From Goekera deserti (GTDB taxonomy: Bacteria > Actinomycetota > Actinomycetes > Mycobacteriales > Geodermatophilaceae): a stretch of 40,205 bases of DNA. Shown here piece by piece: positions 7,224-14,391 of this stretch; the first letter of the stretch is position 1; the number at the start of each line of letters is the position of its first letter. The notes beneath the pieces were generated by a model, which was given only the letters and a program-made list of their open reading frames with translations, made no database searches and had not been told where the DNA came from. The stretch lies in assembly GCF_010685995.1 (NCBI RefSeq), contig NZ_JAAGWK010000029.1, positions 1 through 40,205 of the forward strand. Reading direction: 5' to 3'. Position numbers and translations under genes: made by a program.

Positions 7224-8752
7224 CAGGCGGGGCAGCGCAGCCGGGCCCCCGGGGGGCGCTGAGCGCCGCCCGCCGGGTGTGGGACGTCGCCGCGCTGGAC
7301 GGCTCGCAGGTCGACGTGCTGGTGGTGGGTGGTGGGGTCACCGGCGCCGGCGTGGCGCTGGAGGCGGCCACCCGCGGGCTGTCGGTGCTGCTCTGCGAGC
7401 GCGCGGACCTCGCGGCCGGCACCAGCCGCTGGTCCTCCAAGCTGGTGCACGGCGGCCTGCGGTACCTGGCGCACGGCGAGGTCGGGCTGGCCCGGGAGAG
7501 CGCCCGGGAGCGCGCCGTCCTGATGCGGCACACCGCCGGGCACCTGGTGCGCCCGCTGCCGTTCCTGGTGCCCTCGGCCCTCGGCGGCGACGTGAGCGCG
7601 CTGGCGGGCCTCGGTGGCGTGCTGGGTGACGCGGTGCGCGCCTCGGTGCCCGGCGGGCGGCGGCTGCTGCCGCGCACCCGCCGGGTGGACGCCGGCCGGG
7701 CCGCCGCCCTGGTGCCGGGCCTGGCCCGGGGCCGGGGCGGGGTGGTGTTCTGGGACGGCCAGCTCGCCGACGACGCCCGGCTGGTGGTCGCCCTGGCCCG
7801 CACCGCGGTCGACGCCGGCGCCACCGTGCTCACCGGCGCCGCGGTGACCGCCGTCGACGGGGCCGAGGCCGAGGTGTCGGTGGACGGGGTACTGCACCGG
7901 GTGCGCGCCGGGGTGGTGGTGAACGCGGCCGGTGTCTGGTCGGCCGACCTGGCCCCGGGCACCCGGCTGGCGCCCTCGCGCGGGTCGCACCTGGTGCTGC
8001 GGGCCGAGCGGCTGGGGTCGCCGTCGGCCGCGCTCACCGTGCCGCTGCCCGGCTCCCGCACCCGCTACGTGTTCGCGCTGCCGCAGCCCGGCGGCCTGGT
8101 GTTCCTCGGCATCACCGACGAGCCGCTCGACGGGCCGGTGCCGCTGGCCGACCCGGTGCCCTCACCCGCCGAGGTGCGCCAGCTGCTGGACACGGTGAAC
8201 CGGGTGCTCGCCGACCCGCTCACCCCCGCCGACGTGGTCGGCGCCTACGCCGGGCTGCGCCCGCTGGTGCTGCCGGCCTCGGCCGGAGCCGGCCCGGGGG
8301 AGGCGACCGCCGACCTGTCCCGCCGGCACCTGCTGACCTGGGACGGCGCGGTGCTCACCGTCGTCGGCGGCAAGCTCACCACCTACCGCGCGATGGCCGA
8401 GGACGTGGTGGACGCCGCCGTCGCGCGGCTCGGCCGGGGCGCGACCCGCTCGGTCACCGACCGGTTGCCGCTGGTCGGCGCCGCCCCGCCCTGGGTGCTG
8501 TCCGGCGTCCCGGCGTCGTCCTGGCTGGTGGGCCGGTACGGCACCGAGGCGCCCGCGGTGGCCGCGCTGGGTGCGGATCCGGTGGTCGAGGGCCGGCCGG
8601 AGACGGTGGGCGAGCTGGTGTTCGCGGTGCGCGCCGAGGGCGCCCGCACGGTGGCCGACCTGCTCGACCGGCGCACCCGGATCGGCCTGGTGCCCGCCGA
8701 CCGCGCCGCCGCCGTCCCCGTCGCCGAGCAGGTCCTCGCCGCCGAGTCCTGA
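7220..8752 (+). CDS. glpD: FAD-dependent glycerol-3-phosphate dehydrogenase
   Basis: A 510-residue membrane-associated flavoenzyme that oxidises sn-glycerol-3-phosphate to DHAP and passes electrons to quinone. The N-terminal dinucleotide fold is clear: VDVLVVGGGVTGAGVALEAA with LLCERADLAAGTSRWSSK, then LVHGGLRYL, a GlpD hallmark. Further on are PLPGSRTRYVFALPQPGGLVFLG, DVVGAYAGLRPL and the FAD-closing VVGGKLTTYRAMAEDVVDAA. The C-terminal domain carries the usual RYG(T)EA and short helical end. The GTG at 7220 gives a 27-residue lead before the first strand; upstream in-frame codons would run into the divergent gene. It is divergent from the AGPS-like gene with only 38 bp between starts. Confidence 0.92.
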   Translation: MTGGAAQPGPRGALSAARRVWDVAALDGSQVDVLVVGGGVTGAGVALEAATRGLSVLLCERADLAAGTSRWSSKLVHGGLRYLAHGEVGLARESARERAVLMRHTAGHLVRPLPFLVPSALGGDVSALAGLGGVLGDAVRASVPGGRRLLPRTRRVDAGRAAALVPGLARGRGGVVFWDGQLADDARLVVALARTAVDAGATVLTGAAVTAVDGAEAEVSVDGVLHRVRAGVVVNAAGVWSADLAPGTRLAPSRGSHLVLRAERLGSPSAALTVPLPGSRTRYVFALPQPGGLVFLGITDEPLDGPVPLADPVPSPAEVRQLLDTVNRVLADPLTPADVVGAYAGLRPLVLPASAGAGPGEATADLSRRHLLTWDGAVLTVVGGKLTTYRAMAEDVVDAAVARLGRGATRSVTDRLPLVGAAPPWVLSGVPASSWLVGRYGTEAPAVAALGADPVVEGRPETVGELVFAVRAEGARTVADLLDRRTRIGLVPADRAAAVPVAEQVLAAES

Positions 8753-8756
8753 CCCC

Positions 8757-8940
8757 CGGCCCTCTCCGCGGAAGTGGCCGCCCCGCACGGCCCTTCCCGC
8801 GGAAGTGGCCGCCCCGCACGGCCCTTTCCGCGGAAGTGGCCGCCCCGCGCGCGGCCATTCCCGCGGTAGTGGCCGCCCTGCACGGCCCTTTCCGCGGAAG
8901 TGGCCGCCGTGCAAGGCCGTTCGCGCGGCAAAGGTCGCTG
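8757..8940 (+). repeat. Array of five 31-bp palindromic repeats (locus A)
   Basis: Units begin at 8757, 8788, 8819, 8852 and 8883, with a decayed sixth at 8914. The period is 31 bp, except that the third unit is 33. Each holds a core close to GGCCCTTCCGCGGAAGTGGCC, an imperfect palindrome centred on CCGCGG, followed by a conserved GCCCCGCA-like tail. Because the tails are conserved as well as the cores, this is a tandem array and not a CRISPR. It fills the space between glpD and the methyltransferase. The same core recurs in opposite orientation at 14392-14514. Confidence 0.9.
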
Positions 8941-8954
8941 GGGCGGGGGTGTCG

Positions 8955-8990
8955 TCTCGTGGAGCGGGACGGGTCTCCCGTGGAACGGGA
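8955..8990 (+). promoter_or_regulatory. Candidate tandem operator upstream of the methyltransferase gene
   Basis: TCCCGTGGAACGGGA (8976-8990) is a perfect 6-3-6 inverted repeat. A degenerate copy, TCTCGTGGAGCGGGA, starts at 8955, exactly 21 bp (two helical turns) upstream. Two same-face sites 21-56 bp before the methyltransferase start look like binding sites for a dimeric regulator. The regulator is unknown. Confidence 0.45.
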
Positions 8991-9010
8991 CGGCGTGCCA
9001 CGCTGCGGGC

Positions 9011-9805
9011 ATGGACAGGTACACCCACGGCCATGCCGAGCCGGTGCTGCAGTCGCACCGCTGGCGCACGGTGCAGAACTCGGCGGCGCACCTGCTGGGC
9101 GAGCTGCGGCCGGGGCTCGACGTGCTCGACGTGGGGTGCGGTCCGGGCACGATCACCGTGGACCTGGCCCGGCGGGTGGCGCCCGGCCGGGTGCTCGGCC
9201 TGGACGTCTCCCCGGCGCCGCTGGACGAGGCCCGGGCGCTGGCCGCCGCCGAGGGCGTGCCGGCCGAGTTCGCCGTCGGCGACGTCTACGCGCTGGACGC
9301 CGCCGACGACTCCTTCGACGTGGTGCACGCCCACCAGGTACTGCAGCACCTCACCGACCCGGTGGCCGCGCTGCGGGAGATGGCCCGCGTCTGCCGGCCC
9401 GGCGGGGTGGTGGCCGTGCGCGACGTCGACTACGCCGCCACCACCTGGTTCCCGGCCGACGAGGGCCTGACCCGCTGGCTGGACCTCTACTCCCGGGTCG
9501 CCCGGGGCAACGACGCCGAGCCCGACGCCGGGCGCCGGCTGCTGTCCTGGGCGCACGCCGCGGGCCTGCGGGACCTCACCGCGACGACGTCGTCCTGGTG
9601 CTTCGCGACGCCGGAGGAGCGCCGGTGGTGGGGGACGTCGTGGGCCGGGCGGGCCACGGCGTCGGCGTTCGCCGAGCAGGCGGTGGCCGGCGGGCACGCC
9701 ACGGCGGAGGAGCTCGCAGAGGTGGCGGCGGCGTGGCTGCGCTGGGCCGAGGCCGACGACGGGTGGCTGGCACTCCTGCACGGCGAGCTGCTGGTCCGCG
9801 TCTGA
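9011..9805 (+). CDS. Class I SAM-dependent methyltransferase
   Basis: A 264-residue soluble methyltransferase. Motif I is LDVLDVGCGPGTITVDLARR (about residues 36-55). The acidic end of strand 2 is VLGLDVSPAPLDEA, motif II is around FAVGDVYAL, and the post-motif helix is FDVVHAHQVLQHLTDPVAALREMARV. The substrate is not predictable; the fold resembles the UbiE/Methyltransf_11 group, and the C-terminal 90 residues have no motif I recognise. The ATG at 9011 is preceded by CACGCT at exactly six bases, suggesting a leaderless transcript, and by a pair of candidate operators. A terminator-like hairpin starts right after the stop, so the gene is probably monocistronic. Confidence 0.88.
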   Translation: MDRYTHGHAEPVLQSHRWRTVQNSAAHLLGELRPGLDVLDVGCGPGTITVDLARRVAPGRVLGLDVSPAPLDEARALAAAEGVPAEFAVGDVYALDAADDSFDVVHAHQVLQHLTDPVAALREMARVCRPGGVVAVRDVDYAATTWFPADEGLTRWLDLYSRVARGNDAEPDAGRRLLSWAHAAGLRDLTATTSSWCFATPEERRWWGTSWAGRATASAFAEQAVAGGHATAEELAEVAAAWLRWAEADDGWLALLHGELLVRV

Positions 9806-9848
9806 GTGGAGTGCGGGAGCGCAGCAGCTCTCGCTCGTGACACTCCAC
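9806..9848 (+). terminator. Hairpin terminator after the methyltransferase gene
   Basis: GTGGAGTG at 9806-9813 pairs perfectly with CACTCCAC at 9841-9848, and an inner GAGCG/CGCTC stem extends it. It begins directly after the TGA and lacks a T-tract. Confidence 0.6.
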
Positions 9849-9912
9849 GGCGAGCTGGCAGAGTGCGCGGCAGGGGCGGACGACGGCGTCCGCACCGCGA
9901 GGGGAGTGCACC

Positions 9913-10953
9913 GTGCGCCTGGGCCTGCAGCTCGACTACTCCGGCGGTTTCACCGAGGCGGTGGCCGAGCTCCGCGACCTGGAGAGCGCCGGGCTGGACA
10001 CCGTCTTCGTGCCGGAGGCCTACAGCTTCGACGCGGTCAGCCAGCTGGGGTACCTCGCGGCGGTGACCGAGCGGGTCGAGCTGGCCAGCTGCATCCTGCC
10101 GATCTACAGCCGCACCCCCGCGCTGACCGCGATGACCGCGGCCGGGCTGGACTTCGTCTCCGACGGCCGGTTCACCCTCGGCCTCGGCGCCAGCGGCCCG
10201 CAGGTGGTGGAGGGCTGGCACGGGGTGGCGTACGACGCGCCGCTGGGCCGCACCCGCGAGGTGGTCGAGATCTGCCGGCAGGTGTGGCGCCGGGAGAGGC
10301 TGGAGCACGACGGGCCGCGCTACACCGTGCCGCTGCCCGCCGGCCGGGGCACCGGGCTGGGCAAGCCGCTGAAGCTGATCAACCACCCGGTGCGCGAGCG
10401 GATCCCGGTGCTGCTGGCCGCGATCGGGCCGAAGAACGTGGAGCTGGCCGCCGAGATCGCCGACGTCTGGCAGCCGGTGTTCTTCCACCCGGGGAAGGCG
10501 GCCGGCGTCTGGGGCGAGGCGCTGGCTGCCGGCGCCGCCGTCCGGGACCCGGCGCTGGGGCCGCTGCAGACCGCGGTCACCGTCACCGTCGCGATCGGCG
10601 ACGACGTCGAGGAGCTGCGGCACCGGGCCCGCCCGTCGATGGCGCTGTACATCGGCGGCATGGGTGCCCGGGGCAAGAACTTCTACAACGAGCTGGCCTG
10701 CCGCTACGGCTACGAGGAGGCCGCCCGGGAGGTGCAGGACCTCTACCTCGCCGGGCGGAAGGACGAGGCCGCGGCCCGGCTGCCGGACGAGCTGGTGCGG
10801 GCGGTGACCATCGTCGGGCCGGAGGGGCACGTGGCCGAGCGGGTCGCCGCGTTCGCCGAGGCCGGGGTGACCACGCTCAGCCTGTCGGTCGCCGGTGGCG
10901 GCCGGGAGGAGCGGTTGCGGACGGTGGAGACGCTGCGGCGCCTGGTGCCCTGA
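9913..10953 (+). CDS. LLM-class F420-dependent oxidoreductase
   Basis: A 346-residue TIM-barrel oxidoreductase of the luciferase-like monooxygenase superfamily, which in actinobacteria usually uses reduced coenzyme F420. It begins with the typical MRLGLQLDYSG strand. AGLDTVFVPEAYSFDAVSQLGYLAA, the LASCILPIYSRTPALTAMTAAGLD block and DGRFTLGLGASGPQVVEGWHG follow, all hallmark segments. Later blocks are IPVLLAAIGPKNVELAAEIADVW and GVTTLSLSV near the end. The GTG at 9913 has a GAGGGGAG Shine-Dalgarno six bases upstream, so the start is well supported. Substrate is unknown; related proteins act on hydroxy or CoA-linked compounds. The gene lies between the methyltransferase terminator and a surface-protein locus and seems to stand alone. 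Confidence 0.9.
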   Translation: MRLGLQLDYSGGFTEAVAELRDLESAGLDTVFVPEAYSFDAVSQLGYLAAVTERVELASCILPIYSRTPALTAMTAAGLDFVSDGRFTLGLGASGPQVVEGWHGVAYDAPLGRTREVVEICRQVWRRERLEHDGPRYTVPLPAGRGTGLGKPLKLINHPVRERIPVLLAAIGPKNVELAAEIADVWQPVFFHPGKAAGVWGEALAAGAAVRDPALGPLQTAVTVTVAIGDDVEELRHRARPSMALYIGGMGARGKNFYNELACRYGYEEAAREVQDLYLAGRKDEAAARLPDELVRAVTIVGPEGHVAERVAAFAEAGVTTLSLSVAGGGREERLRTVETLRRLVP

Positions 10954-11120
10954 CCCACCGCTCCAAACGCCTTACTCAGAGTCGCCGTCCGGTGGGCGGT
11001 GGGCTGGCGTTCCCGGGATGTTCGACTACCTTCGCAGCTCACGGGCAGAGGAGCCCGGTCGCCCGATGACGCACGGTGATGCCAGCCGTGCCGATGCGCC
11101 GCCCCGACCCCGAGGACACC

Positions 11121-12032
11121 ATGACGATCTCCACCCGACCGACGTCCCGGGCGTGGACGCCGGCCGCCCTCTGCGTCCTGCTCCTGTCGGCGCTGGTCGC
11201 CCTGGCCGCCCCCGCCTCGGCCGCCGAGGACGCCCCCGCCCCCGCCCCCGGCTCGGGTGAGGGCTGGGTGCGGCTGGCGCACTACTCGCCGGACACCCCG
11301 GCCGTCGACGTCTCGCTCACCGCGTTCAGCGACAGCCGGCAGACGATCTCGCTGTCCGACGTCGACTACGGCACGATCTCGGACTACCAGCGGGTGCCGG
11401 CCGGCACGTACACCGCCTCGATGCTGCCGGCCGGTGCTGCGCCCGGCTCCACCCCCGTGGTCACCCAGGCGGTCACCGTGGAGGACGGCAAGGCCTACAC
11501 GGTCGCGGCCGTCGGTGCCAACGCCGACCTGACCGGCGTCGTCTTCACCGACGACCTGACACCGCCGGCCGCGGGCGAGAGCCGCGTCCGGCTGGTGCAG
11601 GCCTCCGTCTCCTCGCCGACCGTCTCGGTCACGGCCGCCGGTGGCCCGGTGATCGCCCAGGACGCCGCCTTCGGGTCGGCCACCGGGTACGCCTCCATCC
11701 CGCCCGGCGTGTGGACCGTGCAGCTCACCGGTGCCTCCGGCCAGCCGGTCACCACCGAGGTGACCGTGCAGCCCGGCACGGTGAGCACGCTGACCGTGCT
11801 CGACCGCGGCGACACCCTGACCATCGAGGCCACCGTCGACGCCTCCGGCGTCGGCGGGCAGGTGCCCGAGGGCGGGGTGGAGACCGGTGGCGGGTCCACC
11901 GCCCAGGCCGTCGACCCCACCGCGTCCCCGGCGCTCGGTGCGCTGGCCGGTGGCCTGCTGCTCTCTGCCGGTGCCGGTGCCGGTGCCGTCGCCGTCGCCC
12001 GCCGTCGTCCGGTCCGCGCGTCCCAGCGGTGA
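11121..12032 (+). CDS. Secreted, membrane-anchored DUF4397 protein
   Basis: A 303-residue exported protein. Residues 1-34 form a signal peptide (basic start, core LCVLLLSALVALAA, cleavage after ASA). Two DUF4397 beta-rich repeats follow: WVRLAHYSPDTPAVDVSLTA to about residue 135, and SRVRLVQASVSSPTVSVTA to about 235. Then come a Gly/Thr/Ser-rich spacer and a C-terminal hydrophobic helix (LGALAGGLLLSAGAGAGAVAV) with an RRR tail. This is the architecture of a wall or membrane-attached surface protein, although I see no LPxTG or LAxTG box before the helix. The ATG at 11121 has GAGGAC just upstream and begins the signal peptide cleanly. It is followed 25 bp later by a sortase, its probable partner. 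Function is unknown. Confidence 0.85.
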   Translation: MTISTRPTSRAWTPAALCVLLLSALVALAAPASAAEDAPAPAPGSGEGWVRLAHYSPDTPAVDVSLTAFSDSRQTISLSDVDYGTISDYQRVPAGTYTASMLPAGAAPGSTPVVTQAVTVEDGKAYTVAAVGANADLTGVVFTDDLTPPAAGESRVRLVQASVSSPTVSVTAAGGPVIAQDAAFGSATGYASIPPGVWTVQLTGASGQPVTTEVTVQPGTVSTLTVLDRGDTLTIEATVDASGVGGQVPEGGVETGGGSTAQAVDPTASPALGALAGGLLLSAGAGAGAVAVARRRPVRASQR

Positions 12033-12057
12033 GCCGGCCCGCCGCCCGCACCGCACG

Positions 12058-12672
12058 GTGAGGCGCGCTCGCGCCCTGGCCGCGGTGACGGCGGCGGTGC
12101 TGCTGGCCGGGTGCGGGGGCCAGGGGAACAGCGCTGCCGCTCCGTCCCCGTCGGGTGCCGCGGCCACGTCCGGGGCCACCCCCGCGCTGCCGACCGGTCC
12201 GGCCCCGCTGCCGCCGGCCTCGACGGTCACCGCCACCTCGGTGGTGATCCCGGCGATCGGGGTGGACGCGGCCCCGCTGGAACAGCTGTCGCTGCTGCCC
12301 GACGGGAGCCTGGCCGCGCCCCGGGACTTCGCCCGGGCCGGGGTGTTCGCCGACGGCCCGCTGCCCGGTGAGCAGGGGCCGGCCGTGATCGCCGGGCACG
12401 TCGACTCGGCCGCCGACGGCCCCGCGGTGTTCTTCCGGCTGCCGGACCTGCGCCCCGGTGACGAGGTGACGGTCGGGCTGTCCGACGGCAGTACGGTGAG
12501 GTTCCTGGTCGACCGGCTGGTGTCCGTGCCCAAGGACGCCTTCCCCACCGACCTGGTGTACGGACCGACGCCGGACGCCCAGCTGCGGTTGATCACCTGC
12601 AGCGGTGACTTCGACTCGGTCGAGCGCTCCTACGTCGACAACACCGTCGTCTTCGCCACCGCGGTCGGCTGA
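12058..12672 (+). CDS. Class E/F sortase
   Basis: A 204-residue membrane-attached transpeptidase of the sortase family. The N-terminus RRARALAAVTAAVLLAGCGG looks like a lipoprotein or uncleaved signal, and a Ser/Ala/Pro-rich stalk runs to about residue 58. The catalytic domain carries VIAGHVDS (His114), LRLITCSGDFD (Cys181) and RSYVDNTVVF (Arg190), the His-Cys-Arg triad in the usual order. The small size, GHVDS and CSGDFD motifs match the actinobacterial class F group. I start it at GTG 12058, just before the basic-hydrophobic N-terminus, 25 bp after the DUF4397 gene on the same strand, so co-transcription is likely. It would attach the DUF4397 protein or other substrates to the cell wall. 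Confidence 0.88.
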   Translation: MRRARALAAVTAAVLLAGCGGQGNSAAAPSPSGAAATSGATPALPTGPAPLPPASTVTATSVVIPAIGVDAAPLEQLSLLPDGSLAAPRDFARAGVFADGPLPGEQGPAVIAGHVDSAADGPAVFFRLPDLRPGDEVTVGLSDGSTVRFLVDRLVSVPKDAFPTDLVYGPTPDAQLRLITCSGDFDSVERSYVDNTVVFATAVG

Positions 12673-12696
12673 CCGCGCCGTCCACCCGGGGGCCCA

Positions 12697-13506
12697 GTGA
12701 CCGCCGACCGTGTGCTCGTGATCGTGCCGACGTACGAGGAGCGGGTGAACCTGCCGTTGATCGTGGCGCGGGTGCGGGCGGCGGTGCCGTGGGCGCACGT
12801 GCTGGTGGTCGACGACGCGTCCCCGGACGGCACCGGTGAGGTGGCCGACGGGCTGGCGGCGGCCGATGGGTGTGTGCACGTGCTGCACCGGGCGGGGAAG
12901 GAGGGTCTGGGGGCTGCCTACCTGGCGGGGTTCGCGTGGGGGCTGGGTCGGGGTTTCGACGTGTTGGTGGAGATGGACGCCGACGGGTCGCACGCCCCGG
13001 AGCAGTTGCCGCGGATCCTGCGGGCGCTGGCGGATGCCGATGTGGTGCTGGGGTCGCGGTGGGTGGCCGGGGGTGAGGTGGTGAACTGGCCGTTGCACCG
13101 GCAGGTGCTGTCCCGGGTGGGCAACGCCTACACCCGGCGGGCGTTGGGGCTGCGGGTGCGGGATGCCACGGGTGGGTACCGGGCGTACCGGCGGGAGGTG
13201 TTGGCCACGCTGGACCTGAGCCGGGTCGCCTCGCACGGGTACTGCTTCCAGGTGGACCTGGTGTGGCGGGCGCTGCGGGCGGGTTACCAGGTGATCGAGG
13301 TGCCGATCACGTTCGTGGAGCGGGTGCACGGGGCGAGCAAGATGAGCGGGGACATCGTGCGGGAGTCGCTGCTGCGGATCACCTGGTGGGCGATCGCCGA
13401 ACGCAGCGGGCAGCTGGGCCGGGTGGCCCGCGGCCAGGCCCGGCGACCCCGCGCCGGCTCCGCCCCCGACAGCCACGCCGCGTCCCCGCGGGACGCCCGC
13501 CCGTGA
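12697..13506 (+). CDS. Polyprenol monophosphomannose synthase (GT2)
   Basis: A 269-residue cytoplasmic-face glycosyltransferase of family 2, DPM1/Ppm type. It transfers mannose from GDP-mannose to polyprenyl phosphate, supplying donors for actinobacterial lipoglycans and protein mannosylation. Visible motifs are VIVPTYEERVNLPLIV at the start, VVDDASPDGTGE, EMDADGSHAPEQLP (the DxD metal site), GSRWVAGGEVVNWP, GYRAYRREVL and ITFVERVHGASKMSGDIVRE. The C-terminal 35 residues are disordered and basic, with no transmembrane segment. The GTG at 12697 follows a GGGGGCC stretch and is 24 bp after the sortase stop. Codon choice differs from the neighbours: TTG leucine codons and GGG/GGT glycine codons are frequent. 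A 12-bp-stem terminator follows. Confidence 0.92.
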   Translation: MTADRVLVIVPTYEERVNLPLIVARVRAAVPWAHVLVVDDASPDGTGEVADGLAAADGCVHVLHRAGKEGLGAAYLAGFAWGLGRGFDVLVEMDADGSHAPEQLPRILRALADADVVLGSRWVAGGEVVNWPLHRQVLSRVGNAYTRRALGLRVRDATGGYRAYRREVLATLDLSRVASHGYCFQVDLVWRALRAGYQVIEVPITFVERVHGASKMSGDIVRESLLRITWWAIAERSGQLGRVARGQARRPRAGSAPDSHAASPRDARP

Positions 13507-13508
13507 GA

Positions 13509-13542
13509 CCGTCCCGGTCCTGCAGCCGCGGGACCGGGACGG
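13509..13542. terminator. Strong bidirectional terminator, 12-bp perfect stem
   Basis: CCGTCCCGGTCC (13509-13520) pairs perfectly with GGACCGGGACGG (13531-13542) across a ten-base loop. It lies between the convergent mannosyltransferase and MerR genes. Confidence 0.8.
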
Positions 13543-13565
13543 CATCACGACCGGGACGGCGGAGC

Positions 13566-14318
13566 TCAGCCCTGGCGGGCGGCGTTGGCCTGCACGGCCG
13601 TGCTGACGTAGGCCGCCAGCCCGGGCGCGACCCGCTCGTAGTAGGCGGTGAAGCGCTCGTCCTCGACGTACATCCGGCCGAGGCCGGCGTGCATCTCCGG
13701 TGGGCAGTCGTAGTACAGCGAGTCGATCCGCTGCCGGTGCTCCTCGGCCAGGTCCATCGCCCGGCCGGAGTCGGCCGCTGCACCCTCGGTCATGGCCGCG
13801 GCGAACCGGCGCTCCAGGTCCTCGTCCTCGGCCCGGATCCGCTTCCAGTCCTCCTTGGTGTAGCGCGCCGTCCGCTGCCGGGACTGCGTCCAGGCCTCGG
13901 TGTCGCCCCAGCGCTGCTCGGCCTCCTCTTCGTACCGGGCCGGGTCCTCGCTGCCGAAGACCTCGAACCGCTCCTCCGGGGTGAGGGAGATCCCCATCTG
14001 CCGTGCCTCCATCTCCTTCTCGACGGCCGCGACCATCTCCTGCACGCGGTCGACCCGTTCCAGCAACAACCGGTGCTGCCGGCGCAGGTGCTCCAGCGCA
14101 TCGGCCTCCGGGTCGTCCAGCAGGGCCGCGACCTCCTCGAGAGGGAACCCGAGCTGCCGGTAGACCAGCACCTGCTGCAGCCGGTCCAGGTCCCGCTCGC
14201 CGTACACGCGGTAGCCCGCCGGCGTGCGTCCCTCCGGTCGCACCAGCCCGATCCGGTCGTAGTGGTGCAGGGTGCGCACCGTCACGCCGGTCAGCCGGGC
14301 GACGTCGCCCACGTTCAT
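13566..14318 (-). CDS. TipA-like MerR-family regulator with TipAS domain
   Basis: A 250-residue transcription activator. Residues 1-70 are the MerR winged helix (MNVGDVARLTGVTVRTLHHY, then IGLVRPEGRTPAGYRVYGERD), and a long coiled-coil helix follows to about 115. The C-terminal part is a TipAS domain, ending in YYDCPPEMHAGLGRMYVEDE and APGLAAYVSTAVQANAARQG. TipAL of Streptomyces lividans binds thiopeptide antibiotics through this domain and activates its own promoter. The ATG at 14318 has an excellent AGGAGAGGAGG Shine-Dalgarno. Frame upstream of it runs through repeat DNA and is not coding. A textbook MerR promoter with a 19-bp spacer lies 27 bp upstream, so autoregulation is likely. The ligand here is unknown. 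Confidence 0.93.
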   Translation of the reverse strand: MNVGDVARLTGVTVRTLHHYDRIGLVRPEGRTPAGYRVYGERDLDRLQQVLVYRQLGFPLEEVAALLDDPEADALEHLRRQHRLLLERVDRVQEMVAAVEKEMEARQMGISLTPEERFEVFGSEDPARYEEEAEQRWGDTEAWTQSRQRTARYTKEDWKRIRAEDEDLERRFAAAMTEGAAADSGRAMDLAEEHRQRIDSLYYDCPPEMHAGLGRMYVEDERFTAYYERVAPGLAAYVSTAVQANAARQG

Positions 14319-14344
14319 CGGGTCCTCCTCTCCTGACGCGCCCC

Positions 14345-14375
14345 AGGCAACAGCCTGACGCCACGTCAGGGTCAA
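14345..14375 (-). promoter_or_regulatory. MerR-type promoter and operator of the TipA-like gene
   Basis: On the minus strand a -35 TTGACC (14370-14375) is separated by exactly 19 bp from a weak -10 TTGCCT (14345-14350). The spacer contains the perfect dyad CTGACG-TGG-CGTCAG (14355-14369). An over-long 19-bp spacer with the activator dyad inside is the defining MerR-family arrangement, and the gene downstream encodes a MerR protein. Confidence 0.8.
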
Positions 14376-14391
14376 GCCCGTTCCTCCCACA

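Noticed and set aside
8757-8940. Possible CRISPR array (regular 31-bp spacing)
   Set aside because: The sequence between cores is conserved from unit to unit, so there are no unique spacers, and no cas gene is present. It is a tandem palindromic repeat.
10954-11120. Terminator or ECF-type promoter between the LLM oxidoreductase and the DUF4397 gene
   Set aside because: CCCACCG/CGGTGGG pairs exist but enclose a 36-base loop. A TACCTT box near 11027 lacks a convincing -35. Nothing there is strong enough to list.
12029-12061. Ten-residue frame overlapping the DUF4397 stop (GTGA) and reaching the sortase start
   Set aside because: It resembles the glpD mini-ORF in overlap geometry but has no promoter-like box of its own. 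GTGA overlaps are common by chance here.
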